Origin: Bdellovibrio sp. UBA4095
GTDB lineage: Bacteria > Bdellovibrionota > Bdellovibrionia > Bdellovibrionales > Bdellovibrionaceae
Reading direction: 5' to 3'
NCBI GenBank assembly: GCA_002381805.1
Contig: DFXZ01000010.1
Location: forward strand, 203,136-267,135
DNA: 64,000 nt
In this document: one piece after another, positions 44,860-52,522 of the stretch
Layout: each line of letters begins with the position of its first letter
How positions within the stretch are numbered: position 1 is the stretch's first letter
The notes under the pieces: model-generated
The model's input: only the letters and a program-made list of their open reading frames with translations
What the model was told of the DNA's origin: nothing
Database searches by the model: none
Program-made: the position numbers and the translations under genes

Positions 44860-44873
44860 TTGATCGCGATCAT
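44860..44873 (+). promoter_or_regulatory. Fnr/DNR-type box for the second crp gene
   Basis: TTGAT-CGCG-ATCAT matches the consensus at nine of ten positions and forms a palindrome (ATGATCGCGATCAA in reverse). It sits 45 bases upstream of the ATG at 44918 and 27 bases from the nnrS box. Confidence 0.7.
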
Positions 44874-44917
44874 GTGAGTTCGGCCGGCCCGATGACATCC
44901 TGCTGTTGGGGGTACTT

Positions 44918-45628
44918 ATGCAGGAAATAGTTCGACGTTTACAAAATCTAGATACTTTTAACCACCTTAACGAGCGCGATCTCAAAGAGCTAGCCTATTA
45001 CATGAAGGTCTTACACCTAAGAAATCGTCAGATCGTTTTTAATAAAGACGAGCCCATCAAAAGCATTCATCTCGTACTCTGCGGCTCCGTCAAAATCCTT
45101 GAAGAGCTGAATGGCGAAGAAGTGAAAATATTCAATTTTCTCTCCCGCGGGGAATTCCTGGGTGTCGCTATGGCAGGACTGCCCCAACCGAAGTACCCCA
45201 CCTCTGCCCAGTGCAATGAAGATTGCACTCTACTAGAGATTCCACTTTCGCTATTCTCCCAAATGATGATCCAAATTCCTGAGCTTCGAAAAGAAGTGAA
45301 CAAACAAATATCACAAAGGTTTTTAGAGTTTCAGAATGATATCTGTAAAGCTCATCGCTTGGTGCCGTTTCGTTTGGCCAATTTTCTTTTAAGAATGTTG
45401 GAGCGACAAGGCACACTTTCTCCAGGCAGAATTCAAATTCCGATGACTCGCCTGGATATCGCGGATCGTATTGGTGCTCAAAGTGAAACAGTGATCAGAA
45501 TTCTAAGCGGCTGGACCAAACGTGGATGGCTGCGAACGGAAGACAGACATATCGAAGTTATAAATCGCGAAGCCCTCCAGGAGGTACAATTTGAACGCCC
45601 TCATAAGCGACTTGAGACAACAGCATAA
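44918..45628 (+). CDS. Crp/Fnr-family regulator, DNR-like
   Basis: 236 residues from the ATG at 44918 (GGGGGTACTT upstream). Effector barrel at about 15-125 (IHLVLCGSVKILEEL; LSRGEFLGVAMAG), dimer helix, and a winged helix with TRLDIADRIGAQSETVIRILSGW. No Fe-S Cys cluster at the N-terminus, and no cAMP-binding Arg-Ser signature, which fits the NO-sensing DNR/NnrR subgroup. An Fnr-type box just upstream suggests control by its own family. Its 3' end overlaps the hemerythrin start by 38 bases. Confidence 0.88.
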   Translation: MQEIVRRLQNLDTFNHLNERDLKELAYYMKVLHLRNRQIVFNKDEPIKSIHLVLCGSVKILEELNGEEVKIFNFLSRGEFLGVAMAGLPQPKYPTSAQCNEDCTLLEIPLSLFSQMMIQIPELRKEVNKQISQRFLEFQNDICKAHRLVPFRLANFLLRMLERQGTLSPGRIQIPMTRLDIADRIGAQSETVIRILSGWTKRGWLRTEDRHIEVINREALQEVQFERPHKRLETTA

Positions 45629-46106
45629 GGACATACTCGACATGATTGCCAGGCGGGATGACATCCTGAGCATCATTGATTTTGTTGAAAAAATTCATCA
45701 TCCGCTTGAAGAGAAAGAATTGTTCCCCGCCGTTGCCGCAAATCCCCTGCTTCGCGAAGGCGGACCACTTTGCACCTATTTCCGCAGCATTGATCTTGAA
45801 CTGGGGCCGAAAGAAGCTCCCCTGCAACATCTTGAGGACCTTTACGACAAAGGCTTCCCCCGCCCCCCAGAGTATCCAAGCTATGACTGGTTTAACGCCC
45901 AAAGCCCTCTGAGCATTCCAATGGACGAGCATGTCCTGAGCCATGCTATTGGAACCGCTCTTCATGGCTTGGCTGAAAATAAAAACTCATCCCTTTATGC
46001 TGAGTTTTTTCAGAAACTATCTGACGACTATATTAGCTTGCTAAAGCTGCACATCAATAAAGAGGACAATTGCCTCTTTATCATGTGCGAAAAAATGCTG
46101 CGCTAA
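45591..46106 (+). CDS. Hemerythrin-like HHE-domain protein
   Basis: 171 residues. The start is TTG at 45591: the sequence AGGAGGTACAA before it is an almost ideal ribosome binding site. Hemerythrin iron ligands in order: His12 in QQHKDIL, His and Glu in IHHPLEEKELFP, DEHVLSH, and His-x3-Glu-Asp in HINKEDNCLF. The four-helix di-iron fold binds oxygen or NO; relatives of the YtfE/RIC type repair NO-damaged iron centres. It is coupled to the DNR-like regulator (38-base overlap). The stop overlaps that of the convergent DUF2249 gene. Confidence 0.88.
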   Translation: MNALISDLRQQHKDILDMIARRDDILSIIDFVEKIHHPLEEKELFPAVAANPLLREGGPLCTYFRSIDLELGPKEAPLQHLEDLYDKGFPRPPEYPSYDWFNAQSPLSIPMDEHVLSHAIGTALHGLAENKNSSLYAEFFQKLSDDYISLLKLHINKEDNCLFIMCEKMLR

Positions 46107-46363
46107 CCTCCACAGAAACCGCAGCATCCTTCTGTCTTCTTTTTAGTCAACTTCAGACGCCAAACCTCGGGCCCCTTTTCAAGGTACTCTTCTTCGAAAA
46201 GATCGGTTCGAGAGTTCTGAAAGAACCTCAGCAATGGAACTGGATCATGGTTATTAATGATAACCAAACTGTCGCCTCCCTCTAAATTATCAAAGCTTTC
46301 AATAATAAAAGCATGTCGTGTTGTCGCCGGTATCTTTTGTGCTTCAATTACAAATTCAGTCAT
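46103..46363 (-). CDS. DUF2249-domain protein with C-terminal Cys motif
   Basis: 86 residues, GGAGGGATCAGATAG before the ATG. The core IPATTRHAFIIESFDNLEGG...IINNHDPVPLLRFF...GPEVWRL matches DUF2249, a small domain common near denitrification and hemerythrin genes. Unusual is the C-terminal CCGFCGG, which could bind a metal or thiol. A perfect Fnr box and -10 lie upstream. The neighbours encode hemerythrin and NirK, so a role in NO metabolism is likely; biochemical function of the domain is unknown. Confidence 0.85.
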   Translation of the reverse strand: MTEFVIEAQKIPATTRHAFIIESFDNLEGGDSLVIINNHDPVPLLRFFQNSRTDLFEEEYLEKGPEVWRLKLTKKKTEGCCGFCGG

Positions 46364-46414
46364 CTATCTGATCCCTCCATAGTTCAAACTATAACCCCTG
46401 CAACAAAAAGTTCA

Positions 46415-46428
46415 TTGATCCGAATCAA
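46415..46428 (-). promoter_or_regulatory. Perfect Fnr/DNR box for the DUF2249 gene
   Basis: TTGAT-CCGA-ATCAA is an exact consensus match. A -10 element TATAGT lies at 46393-46388, with 31 bases between centres, as in class II Fnr promoters. Confidence 0.85.
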
Positions 46429-46494
46429 TAAGAAACAATTTTGATAAATCGACCTGAATAAAGACGCACTCGTTGAAGGGATCGTGACGGAATC

Positions 46495-46523
46495 AAAAAA
46501 AAAGCCCCCTGATATCAGAGGGC
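46495..46523 (-). terminator. Rho-independent terminator after nirK
   Basis: On the minus strand GCCCTCTGATATCAGGGGGC is followed by TTTTTTTT. The hairpin has a G-C-rich base and lies 33 bases after the nirK stop. Confidence 0.85.
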
Positions 46524-46555
46524 CAAAGATTCTAACAATAGCAATATATGTTACT

Positions 46556-47977
46556 TTACTTAACTTTACCGGAAGCTCGAACAGCTTTTACTTCTGCAGG
46601 AGTCACAACCTTCTTTGAATTGCCCCACATACTATAAATATAGGTCAATACATTCGCCGCATCCTCATCAGAAAGCATTTGAGCTGGCATGATCGAGTCA
46701 TAGTCCTTGCCGTTCACTTTGATGGGTCCCTCTAAGCCGTGAATAACTGCAGAGATAGCTCTCTTTTTGTCTTTATTCAAATAGTCCGACTTCGCCACTG
46801 GAGGAAAGGCTCCATTTAGACCTTGACCATCACTTTGATGACAAGCGAAGCAAGATGTTTGATAGATTCTTTTGCCACCGGCAATTTTTTCTTCAAGAGT
46901 GACAGCTTTTTTCTGCTTCGGAGCGGACTGCCCGATTTCCTGAATGACGCCACCTTCTGGAAGATAGATTCCATCCTTCGTTTTTCCAGAATAGATATCC
47001 GTATTATGTTCGCCTTCCACTTTCAACATGCCCAGTGCGCCTTTATTAAAGGCTCTAAAAATAGAGTGATCGACTAGAACCAGTGTGGAAGCCGTATCTA
47101 CTTTAAAATCCACGATCGCAGATCCACCGGCGGGCACTAATGTCGTTTGCACATTCTTATTGATAAGACTTCCGCCCTCGACGTAAACCTTATCAAAGAT
47201 CTCGCCTATCACGTGGAATGAAGAGACCAAGTTCGGTCCACCATTACCGACGAAGATACGAATAGTTTCTCCGACTTTGGCTTTCATGGCATTATCACCA
47301 GTCAGTGAACCAACGCTACCATTGAAAACCACATAATCTGCATTCTCTTCCACTGCTTTTGTCATACTGAAAGGTTGTAATCCCGGAGCTCCGTATTTAC
47401 CTTTGGTATAAAATTCACTCTGCAGCACGTAGAACTCACGATCAACCTTCGGCAAACCTTCTTTTGGCTCCACCATAATAAGTCCGTACATCCCGTTGGC
47501 TATGTGCATCCCCACCGGCGCTGTAGCACAGTGATAAACATAAAGACCAGGGTTCAAAGCCTTGAAACTAAAAGTTGAGCTATGTCCTGGCGCTGTAAAG
47601 CTGCCCTCGGCACCGCCACCCTGTCCAGTCACGGCATGAAGATCTATATTATGTGGCAATTTACTTGAAGGATGGTTGTGAAGTGTAAACTCCACCAAGT
47701 CACCTTCTCTGATACGAATGAACTTTCCCGGCACCTTGCCGCCGAAAGTCCAAAATGTGTAGTCAACCCCATCCGCCAAGCGCAGCTTGACCTCTTTGGT
47801 TTCTAACTCGACTTTAACTTTGGTAGCGTGCTTTCGAGTTATGGGTGGTGGAACCTCGGGGGCGTCCGTCAAAATTGCGATTTCTTCACCGCGAATGTTG
47901 TCAGCGTTACTGTTAGAACAAAGAACCAAACTGATAGCTAGCAGCGAAGCTAGTTTTACTTGAGACATCTTAACCAT
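46556..47977 (-). CDS. nirK: Copper nitrite reductase, AniA-type, with fused cytochrome c
   Basis: 473 residues from the ATG at 47977 (AAGGAGATTAAAT before it). Sec signal peptide to about residue 25. Two cupredoxin domains at about 50-340: HNIDLHAVTG supplies type 1 and type 2 ligands plus the catalytic Asp, YVYHCATAPVGMH with IANGM completes the type 1 site, FHVIGEIFDKVYVEGG and LVDHSIFRAFNKG are as in Neisseria AniA. A C-terminal class I cytochrome c domain has CFACH near residue 377 and axial Met in DSIMPAQML. It reduces nitrite to NO in the periplasm; the fused haem probably feeds electrons. Controlled by a perfect Fnr box. Confidence 0.95.
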   Translation of the reverse strand: MVKMSQVKLASLLAISLVLCSNSNADNIRGEEIAILTDAPEVPPPITRKHATKVKVELETKEVKLRLADGVDYTFWTFGGKVPGKFIRIREGDLVEFTLHNHPSSKLPHNIDLHAVTGQGGGAEGSFTAPGHSSTFSFKALNPGLYVYHCATAPVGMHIANGMYGLIMVEPKEGLPKVDREFYVLQSEFYTKGKYGAPGLQPFSMTKAVEENADYVVFNGSVGSLTGDNAMKAKVGETIRIFVGNGGPNLVSSFHVIGEIFDKVYVEGGSLINKNVQTTLVPAGGSAIVDFKVDTASTLVLVDHSIFRAFNKGALGMLKVEGEHNTDIYSGKTKDGIYLPEGGVIQEIGQSAPKQKKAVTLEEKIAGGKRIYQTSCFACHQSDGQGLNGAFPPVAKSDYLNKDKKRAISAVIHGLEGPIKVNGKDYDSIMPAQMLSDEDAANVLTYIYSMWGNSKKVVTPAEVKAVRASGKVK

Positions 47978-48097
47978 ATTTAATCTCCTTGCGAAGTCAT
48001 GATGACACCTCAATATTCACTATTGCTTCAGGAGAAAGATATGATGGGAATCATTTTTGAAAGTTTTTAGACTGTATAAACGCGTAATTATTAAAAA

Positions 48098-48125
48098 CTC
48101 TGATCCATATCATAATGGATCAGAG
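48098..48125 (-). promoter_or_regulatory. Dyad overlapping the nirK -10 region; may also terminate norZ
   Basis: CTCTGATCCAT (48098-48108) and ATGGATCAGAG (48115-48125) are an 11-bp inverted repeat. On the minus strand the hairpin is followed by TTTTTAAT, so it may terminate the upstream NO reductase transcript. A -10-like TATGAT (48114-48109) lies in its loop, 29 bases past the Fnr box centre, so it may also be the nirK promoter and operator. Confidence 0.55.
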
Positions 48126-48133
48126 TCGGTAAA

Positions 48134-48147
48134 TTGATTCAGATCAA
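48134..48147 (-). promoter_or_regulatory. Perfect Fnr/DNR box for nirK
   Basis: TTGAT-TCAG-ATCAA is an exact match and lies within the larger palindrome AAATTGATTCAGATCAATTT (48131-48150). It is about 165 bases upstream of the nirK start. Confidence 0.88.
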
Positions 48148-48185
48148 TTTTCTGAATGATCTGATAAAAGAACGATTTCGATTAG

Positions 48186-50465
48186 CTAAGCACTTGGATG
48201 AACATCTTTTGAAAGATCGATCTCCTCTTTAACAGAGAAACCCATTTTTAGTCCAACGACAAAGAGACCTAGAGCGAGTATCCCAATTGTAAAGACCGTG
48301 TCTCCAATCACCCGTAGCCAGCGTAAAGTATCCATTCCTGGTTGCTGCATAAACTCGGCACTTCTTGCATACCATAAACCATGCTCAAAGCTGGCAAGGG
48401 TTTGCAGCAGTCCGATTGGAAGAACACTTATCAACACCATCAGAGCTAAGCCGATATTAATTGACCAGAAGGCAAATTTTATTAAGCCGTCTTTCCAAAC
48501 GTGCCTTGCCGCCAAGCCTTTTAGTACAAAAAGCATCAAACCGATTCCCAACATTCCATAGACTCCGAAAAGCGCAGTATGAGCATGAACGGGTGTCGTA
48601 TTAAGTCCTTGCATATAGTAGAGCGCAATCGGCGGGTTAATAAGAAATCCAAATATACCCGCGCCCACGAGATTCCAAAAAGCTACCGAAATAAAAAAGT
48701 ATATTGGCCACTTATAAGCCTTCAGCCAAAGAGTTGCCTTGCTGATCTTAAAGTGGCTGTACCCTTCAAACCCAAGCAGTACCAACGGCACAACTTCCAA
48801 CGCACTAAAAGTTGCCCCCAGAGCCAACACAGCAACCGGTGTTCCAGTAAAATAAAGGTGATGGAAAGTACCAAGGATTCCTCCTGCAAGGAAAACGACC
48901 GTCGCAAAAAGAACACTCAGAGAGGCAATTTTCATATTGATCAGCCCCATCCGTGTGAACAAAAAGGCAATCACCACCGTCGCAAAGACTTCAAAGAATC
49001 CTTCAACCCAAAGATGAACAACCCACCATCTCCAATATTCGGCAATAGCCAAATTCGTTTGGCGTCCCCACATAAAACCAGCAGCATAGAATAGCGCAAT
49101 AGCCGCTGATGCAATCATAAACATCATCAGCAAATGCCTATTCTCCTGCGGATTTTTAAATGCGGGCCAAATAGAACGGGCCATTAAGAAGAGCCACAGG
49201 AAAAGTCCAATCAATAAAAACGACTGCCAGAATCTGCCAAGGTCCACGTATTCATAACCCTGGTGCCCGAACCAGAAGTTAGCTTCAAGTCCCAGCTTCT
49301 GCATAACGCCCATCCATTGGCCTGCCATCGAGCCCACCACGATAATCAGCAAGGCAAAAAACAGAAAGTGTACACCGGCAGCCTGGTACTTTGGCTCATA
49401 TCCAGAAACCGCTGGGGCAATAAACAATCCTGTCGCCAACCACGACGTTGCAATCCAGAAAATACCGATTTGAACATGCCAGGTCCTCGTAACCGAGTAA
49501 GGCAACCATTCGGCCAATGGAATTCCATAAAATGCGGTTCCTTCAACGCCATAGTGAGCCGTTACCGCCCCCAGCAGCACCTGAACCACCATTAAAGCAC
49601 AAACGACCCAGAAATATTTCAACGTCGCTGTCATCGATGGCGTCGGCTGCAGACCCAAAAGCGGGTCTAACTTTGGCAGCTTGTCCTTTTCGATCTCATC
49701 ACCATGATTAACTGCATAGTAGAAGGCAAGAAGTGCTATTCCAGCAAGTAACAAGATAACGCTGACCCCAGTCCACAAAATCAATGAGCTGGTCGCCTCA
49801 TTACCCACCAGTTTATCTGGCGGCCAGTTATTAGTGTAGGTAATCGCCTGTCCAGGACGCTCGGTGACACATGCCCAAGAGGACCAAAAGAAGAAGGCAC
49901 TCATCATTTCCATTTTTGCTGGATCTTTAATGGTGTTCTTGGGGATTGCATAAGCATCTCGCAGCTCTTCTGCCTCAGCACCATCCATAAAAAGATCTCG
50001 GTAATGCTGCATATTGTGCGCAATGGCCTCTGCTCGCAGCGGGGATACAGTTATACTCCCCGTCGCCGGATCATAAGTATTTTTACGCACATCCATCTGT
50101 AAAAGTTTTGCGACTGCGGCTTTCGATTCTTCTGGAAGTTGCTCATAAGGCATCTGAAACCGTTCTTGAGCTAAACGATTCACCATGAAAACGGCTTCAC
50201 GATGGAGCCAGTCGGCACTCCAATCTGGTGCTACATAGGCGCCGTGACCCCAAATTGATCCGACTTCCTGACCACCAATAGACTGCCAAATATTCATTCC
50301 GTCTTTAACTTGCTGTCCCGAGAATACAACTTTTCCATCAGTTGTGACGACCTGACTGGGCCAAGGCGGCGCTTCTCGATAAATTTCTTTGCCGTAATAT
50401 CCTAGCACTGCAAAAGAGCCGATCATTACTAGCCAAAACGCAACCCACAGTTTTTTATGTCCCAT
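48186..50465 (-). CDS. norZ: Quinol-dependent nitric oxide reductase (qNor)
   Basis: 759 residues from the ATG at 50465 (GAGAGGG eight bases before); a GTG at 50489 is possible. The N-terminal extension typical of qNor (first helix, then GQQVKDGMNIWQSIGGQEVGSIWGHG) precedes a NorB-like core of about 12 helices. Catalytic His and Glu positions are visible in VTRTWHVQIGIFW, WWVVHLWVEGFFEVF and LGTFHHLYFTGTP. It takes electrons from quinol and reduces two NO to N2O in the membrane. Being of the single-subunit type, it needs no cytochrome c or NorC. It precedes nirK in the same orientation. Confidence 0.95.
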   Translation of the reverse strand: MGHKKLWVAFWLVMIGSFAVLGYYGKEIYREAPPWPSQVVTTDGKVVFSGQQVKDGMNIWQSIGGQEVGSIWGHGAYVAPDWSADWLHREAVFMVNRLAQERFQMPYEQLPEESKAAVAKLLQMDVRKNTYDPATGSITVSPLRAEAIAHNMQHYRDLFMDGAEAEELRDAYAIPKNTIKDPAKMEMMSAFFFWSSWACVTERPGQAITYTNNWPPDKLVGNEATSSLILWTGVSVILLLAGIALLAFYYAVNHGDEIEKDKLPKLDPLLGLQPTPSMTATLKYFWVVCALMVVQVLLGAVTAHYGVEGTAFYGIPLAEWLPYSVTRTWHVQIGIFWIATSWLATGLFIAPAVSGYEPKYQAAGVHFLFFALLIIVVGSMAGQWMGVMQKLGLEANFWFGHQGYEYVDLGRFWQSFLLIGLFLWLFLMARSIWPAFKNPQENRHLLMMFMIASAAIALFYAAGFMWGRQTNLAIAEYWRWWVVHLWVEGFFEVFATVVIAFLFTRMGLINMKIASLSVLFATVVFLAGGILGTFHHLYFTGTPVAVLALGATFSALEVVPLVLLGFEGYSHFKISKATLWLKAYKWPIYFFISVAFWNLVGAGIFGFLINPPIALYYMQGLNTTPVHAHTALFGVYGMLGIGLMLFVLKGLAARHVWKDGLIKFAFWSINIGLALMVLISVLPIGLLQTLASFEHGLWYARSAEFMQQPGMDTLRWLRVIGDTVFTIGILALGLFVVGLKMGFSVKEEIDLSKDVHPSA

Positions 50466-50645
50466 CAGCAAAGCCCTCTCTTTAGACACTCAGTCATTAT
50501 GATCTCTCTTGTTTATATCAAGACAGATCCCGACCTAAAGCTTCAGAGTTCCAAGCTGTAGAGAATCAGTGCATTTACTTTTTCGGAGGTGCCCATTGAC
50601 AGAACGTAGGCTTACGCAAATGCGCGCAAGCCCTGGAATCTAAAT

Positions 50646-52229
50646 TTAGAGATTTTGGAATTTTTCGAATTCGGCGTAAGCCTTGTCATCGGCCTTAAGA
50701 AGTAAGCCTAAAGAATAAGGAAGGTCTTTATAAACTCTCTTACCGCCATAATACATTATAACCGGCTCGAACGTTTTGTCTTTCCCTACGGCGAGCTGTG
50801 CCACATTGTCAGGACTGATGGTGTATCGACGAAGTGCAGACTCCAACGGCCACTTCACATCCGCAAAAACAACATATGCAATTTCAGAGCAAACGATGCG
50901 AGCATGCGTATGCACGTCAAAATTAAAATCGTATTCTTTTCCTATCTGAGCTATCGCCTGCAGAATAGCCTTTCGTTTGTATTCGTCGGAAAGGTTTTTT
51001 CGGCTATCGCGCAGAACAAGGAAGTCATCAATATTTAAGAAGTGTTCAAGCGTATTGACTTCAACTCCAGGACGAAGTGCTTCTACAATACGATGACCCG
51101 ACCGAATCTTCTTCTGGATTTTACTTGGAATCTGATCCCAAACCTTCAAGTCACGCAATTGTTCTTCTGTACCCAACCAGATCGCCACGTGCCCATAGTG
51201 ACCCGGAATCATTTTATCTGTCAGCCTGAACGGAGTCTTTTCCATGAGGATATCCAAGGGCTGCATTTCTTCAACCAGCTGCATTTTTTCTGACTCGGGC
51301 ATATTATATAAATGACCTTTTCGTGTTTCTACGAGGCCCACCAAGTTTCCAAAGCCCATGCTTAAGCCATAAGTCACAACTCGAGCCCCACGCTTTCCGC
51401 GCAAGGTCAGTCTGTTCCACAAATTTGCAACTGCATCGGAAAGCCCAGACCCCGCTTCATCATTTCTGACAGCCAAGTACCAAACGCTCGATTGACTTAA
51501 TCCGTATAGGAAACTCTCTTCAGGGCTGGTCGAAAGGCCCTGCGCTCGTCGCCAAGCCATGACCTGATCAATAAACTCGATCCCTTTTGAAACTTGTCGA
51601 CGCCGAACGCCTGACGAATAAGAGTCCACAATCATCTGCAGAGCTCTTTTTTCTTCGCCATCATAGTTTAAAACATAGCGCAGTGAAGGGTTGTCATTGA
51701 AAGGTTGAATCGCAATCAGATAGTTATCCATTAATAACAGAGCCGAGGCGAGGGCCATCTGAATTCGAAAGATCTTTTTCTCCCCTTGCGCATCCATAGG
51801 ATCAACAAGCTGGACATTGTGATATTCACGCTCTCCTTGGCGACCTAGTCTCATCTTCTTATCAACGCGAGTCCCTTTATAGGCGTTAAGTTCAACTTTG
51901 TTGGGCCCCAGAAAAGCATCCCCTTCCGAAATCGCAAGATCGACCAGCTTTTGCCGAGTCTGCAAATACTTCCGGCCCATTTCACGAATCCACTCGCCCT
52001 CTTCACGGCTCAGCTTTACTTCGGATGTTTCACCTAATTTTTTTTCCTCGGCAAAACGAAGAGCCTCAGCTCGAAATGACATTGCCTCTGCCATCAGTGT
52101 CTGGAACTCGTAATACTGTGGATCCACGTAGTAAGCTGCTGCAGGAGCTCGTTCGGTCGAATTTCTTAACGATGTGCAACCACCCAATATAATACTAAAA
52201 ACGCACCCAAGGACTAATAACCCTCGCAT
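50646..52229 (-). CDS. Lipoprotein with YiiX-like permuted papain-fold domain
   Basis: 527 residues from the ATG at 52229 (GGAGGAAAATT). The signal ends in a lipobox ILGGC (Cys18). A helical N-terminal half of about 300 residues has no known motif. The C-terminal part shows the order of a permuted NlpC/P60-type hydrolase: MQPLDILME, then His in GHYGHVAIWLG (about 345), and Cys in RIVCSEIAYVVF (about 445). YiiX/YaeF relatives are predicted cysteine peptidases or amidases acting on lipids or peptides. It is divergent from the secreted-protein/protease operon at 52523. Enzyme activity is inferred. Confidence 0.82.
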   Translation of the reverse strand: MRGLLVLGCVFSIILGGCTSLRNSTERAPAAAYYVDPQYYEFQTLMAEAMSFRAEALRFAEEKKLGETSEVKLSREEGEWIREMGRKYLQTRQKLVDLAISEGDAFLGPNKVELNAYKGTRVDKKMRLGRQGEREYHNVQLVDPMDAQGEKKIFRIQMALASALLLMDNYLIAIQPFNDNPSLRYVLNYDGEEKRALQMIVDSYSSGVRRRQVSKGIEFIDQVMAWRRAQGLSTSPEESFLYGLSQSSVWYLAVRNDEAGSGLSDAVANLWNRLTLRGKRGARVVTYGLSMGFGNLVGLVETRKGHLYNMPESEKMQLVEEMQPLDILMEKTPFRLTDKMIPGHYGHVAIWLGTEEQLRDLKVWDQIPSKIQKKIRSGHRIVEALRPGVEVNTLEHFLNIDDFLVLRDSRKNLSDEYKRKAILQAIAQIGKEYDFNFDVHTHARIVCSEIAYVVFADVKWPLESALRRYTISPDNVAQLAVGKDKTFEPVIMYYGGKRVYKDLPYSLGLLLKADDKAYAEFEKFQNL

Positions 52230-52522
52230 AATTTTCCTCCACAGAACTTCAGAATAAACTGAGCTGTGTGGAACATCGAAAGCTTTGTTTGGAAGGCCCA
52301 AGAACTATTCTGAAGACCAGCCCGCTCAGGTTCGAAGCGAAGCTCCCAGCGTTCGGCAGCAGGCATTATTTGAACAAATGGTGACCTTTTGCCAGCCAGT
52401 CCAAAAATATCCGCAAGATATAAATTTCAAAGCACTGACATTTATTGGCCCGCCATTTGCTCAAGGGGTCTCAAGAGCTTGTTTGAAGCCACTTTGGCAC
52501 CACCGAGGAAGGATCAAGACCC

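Noticed and set aside
50500..50520. Fnr box upstream of norZ
   Set aside because: CTTGTTTATATCAAG has seven rather than eight bases between the TTG and CAA half-sites, so it does not fit the motif.
50600..50625. Possible terminator after the YiiX-like gene
   Set aside because: GGCTTGCGC/GCGTAAGCC has a mismatch and no U-run follows.
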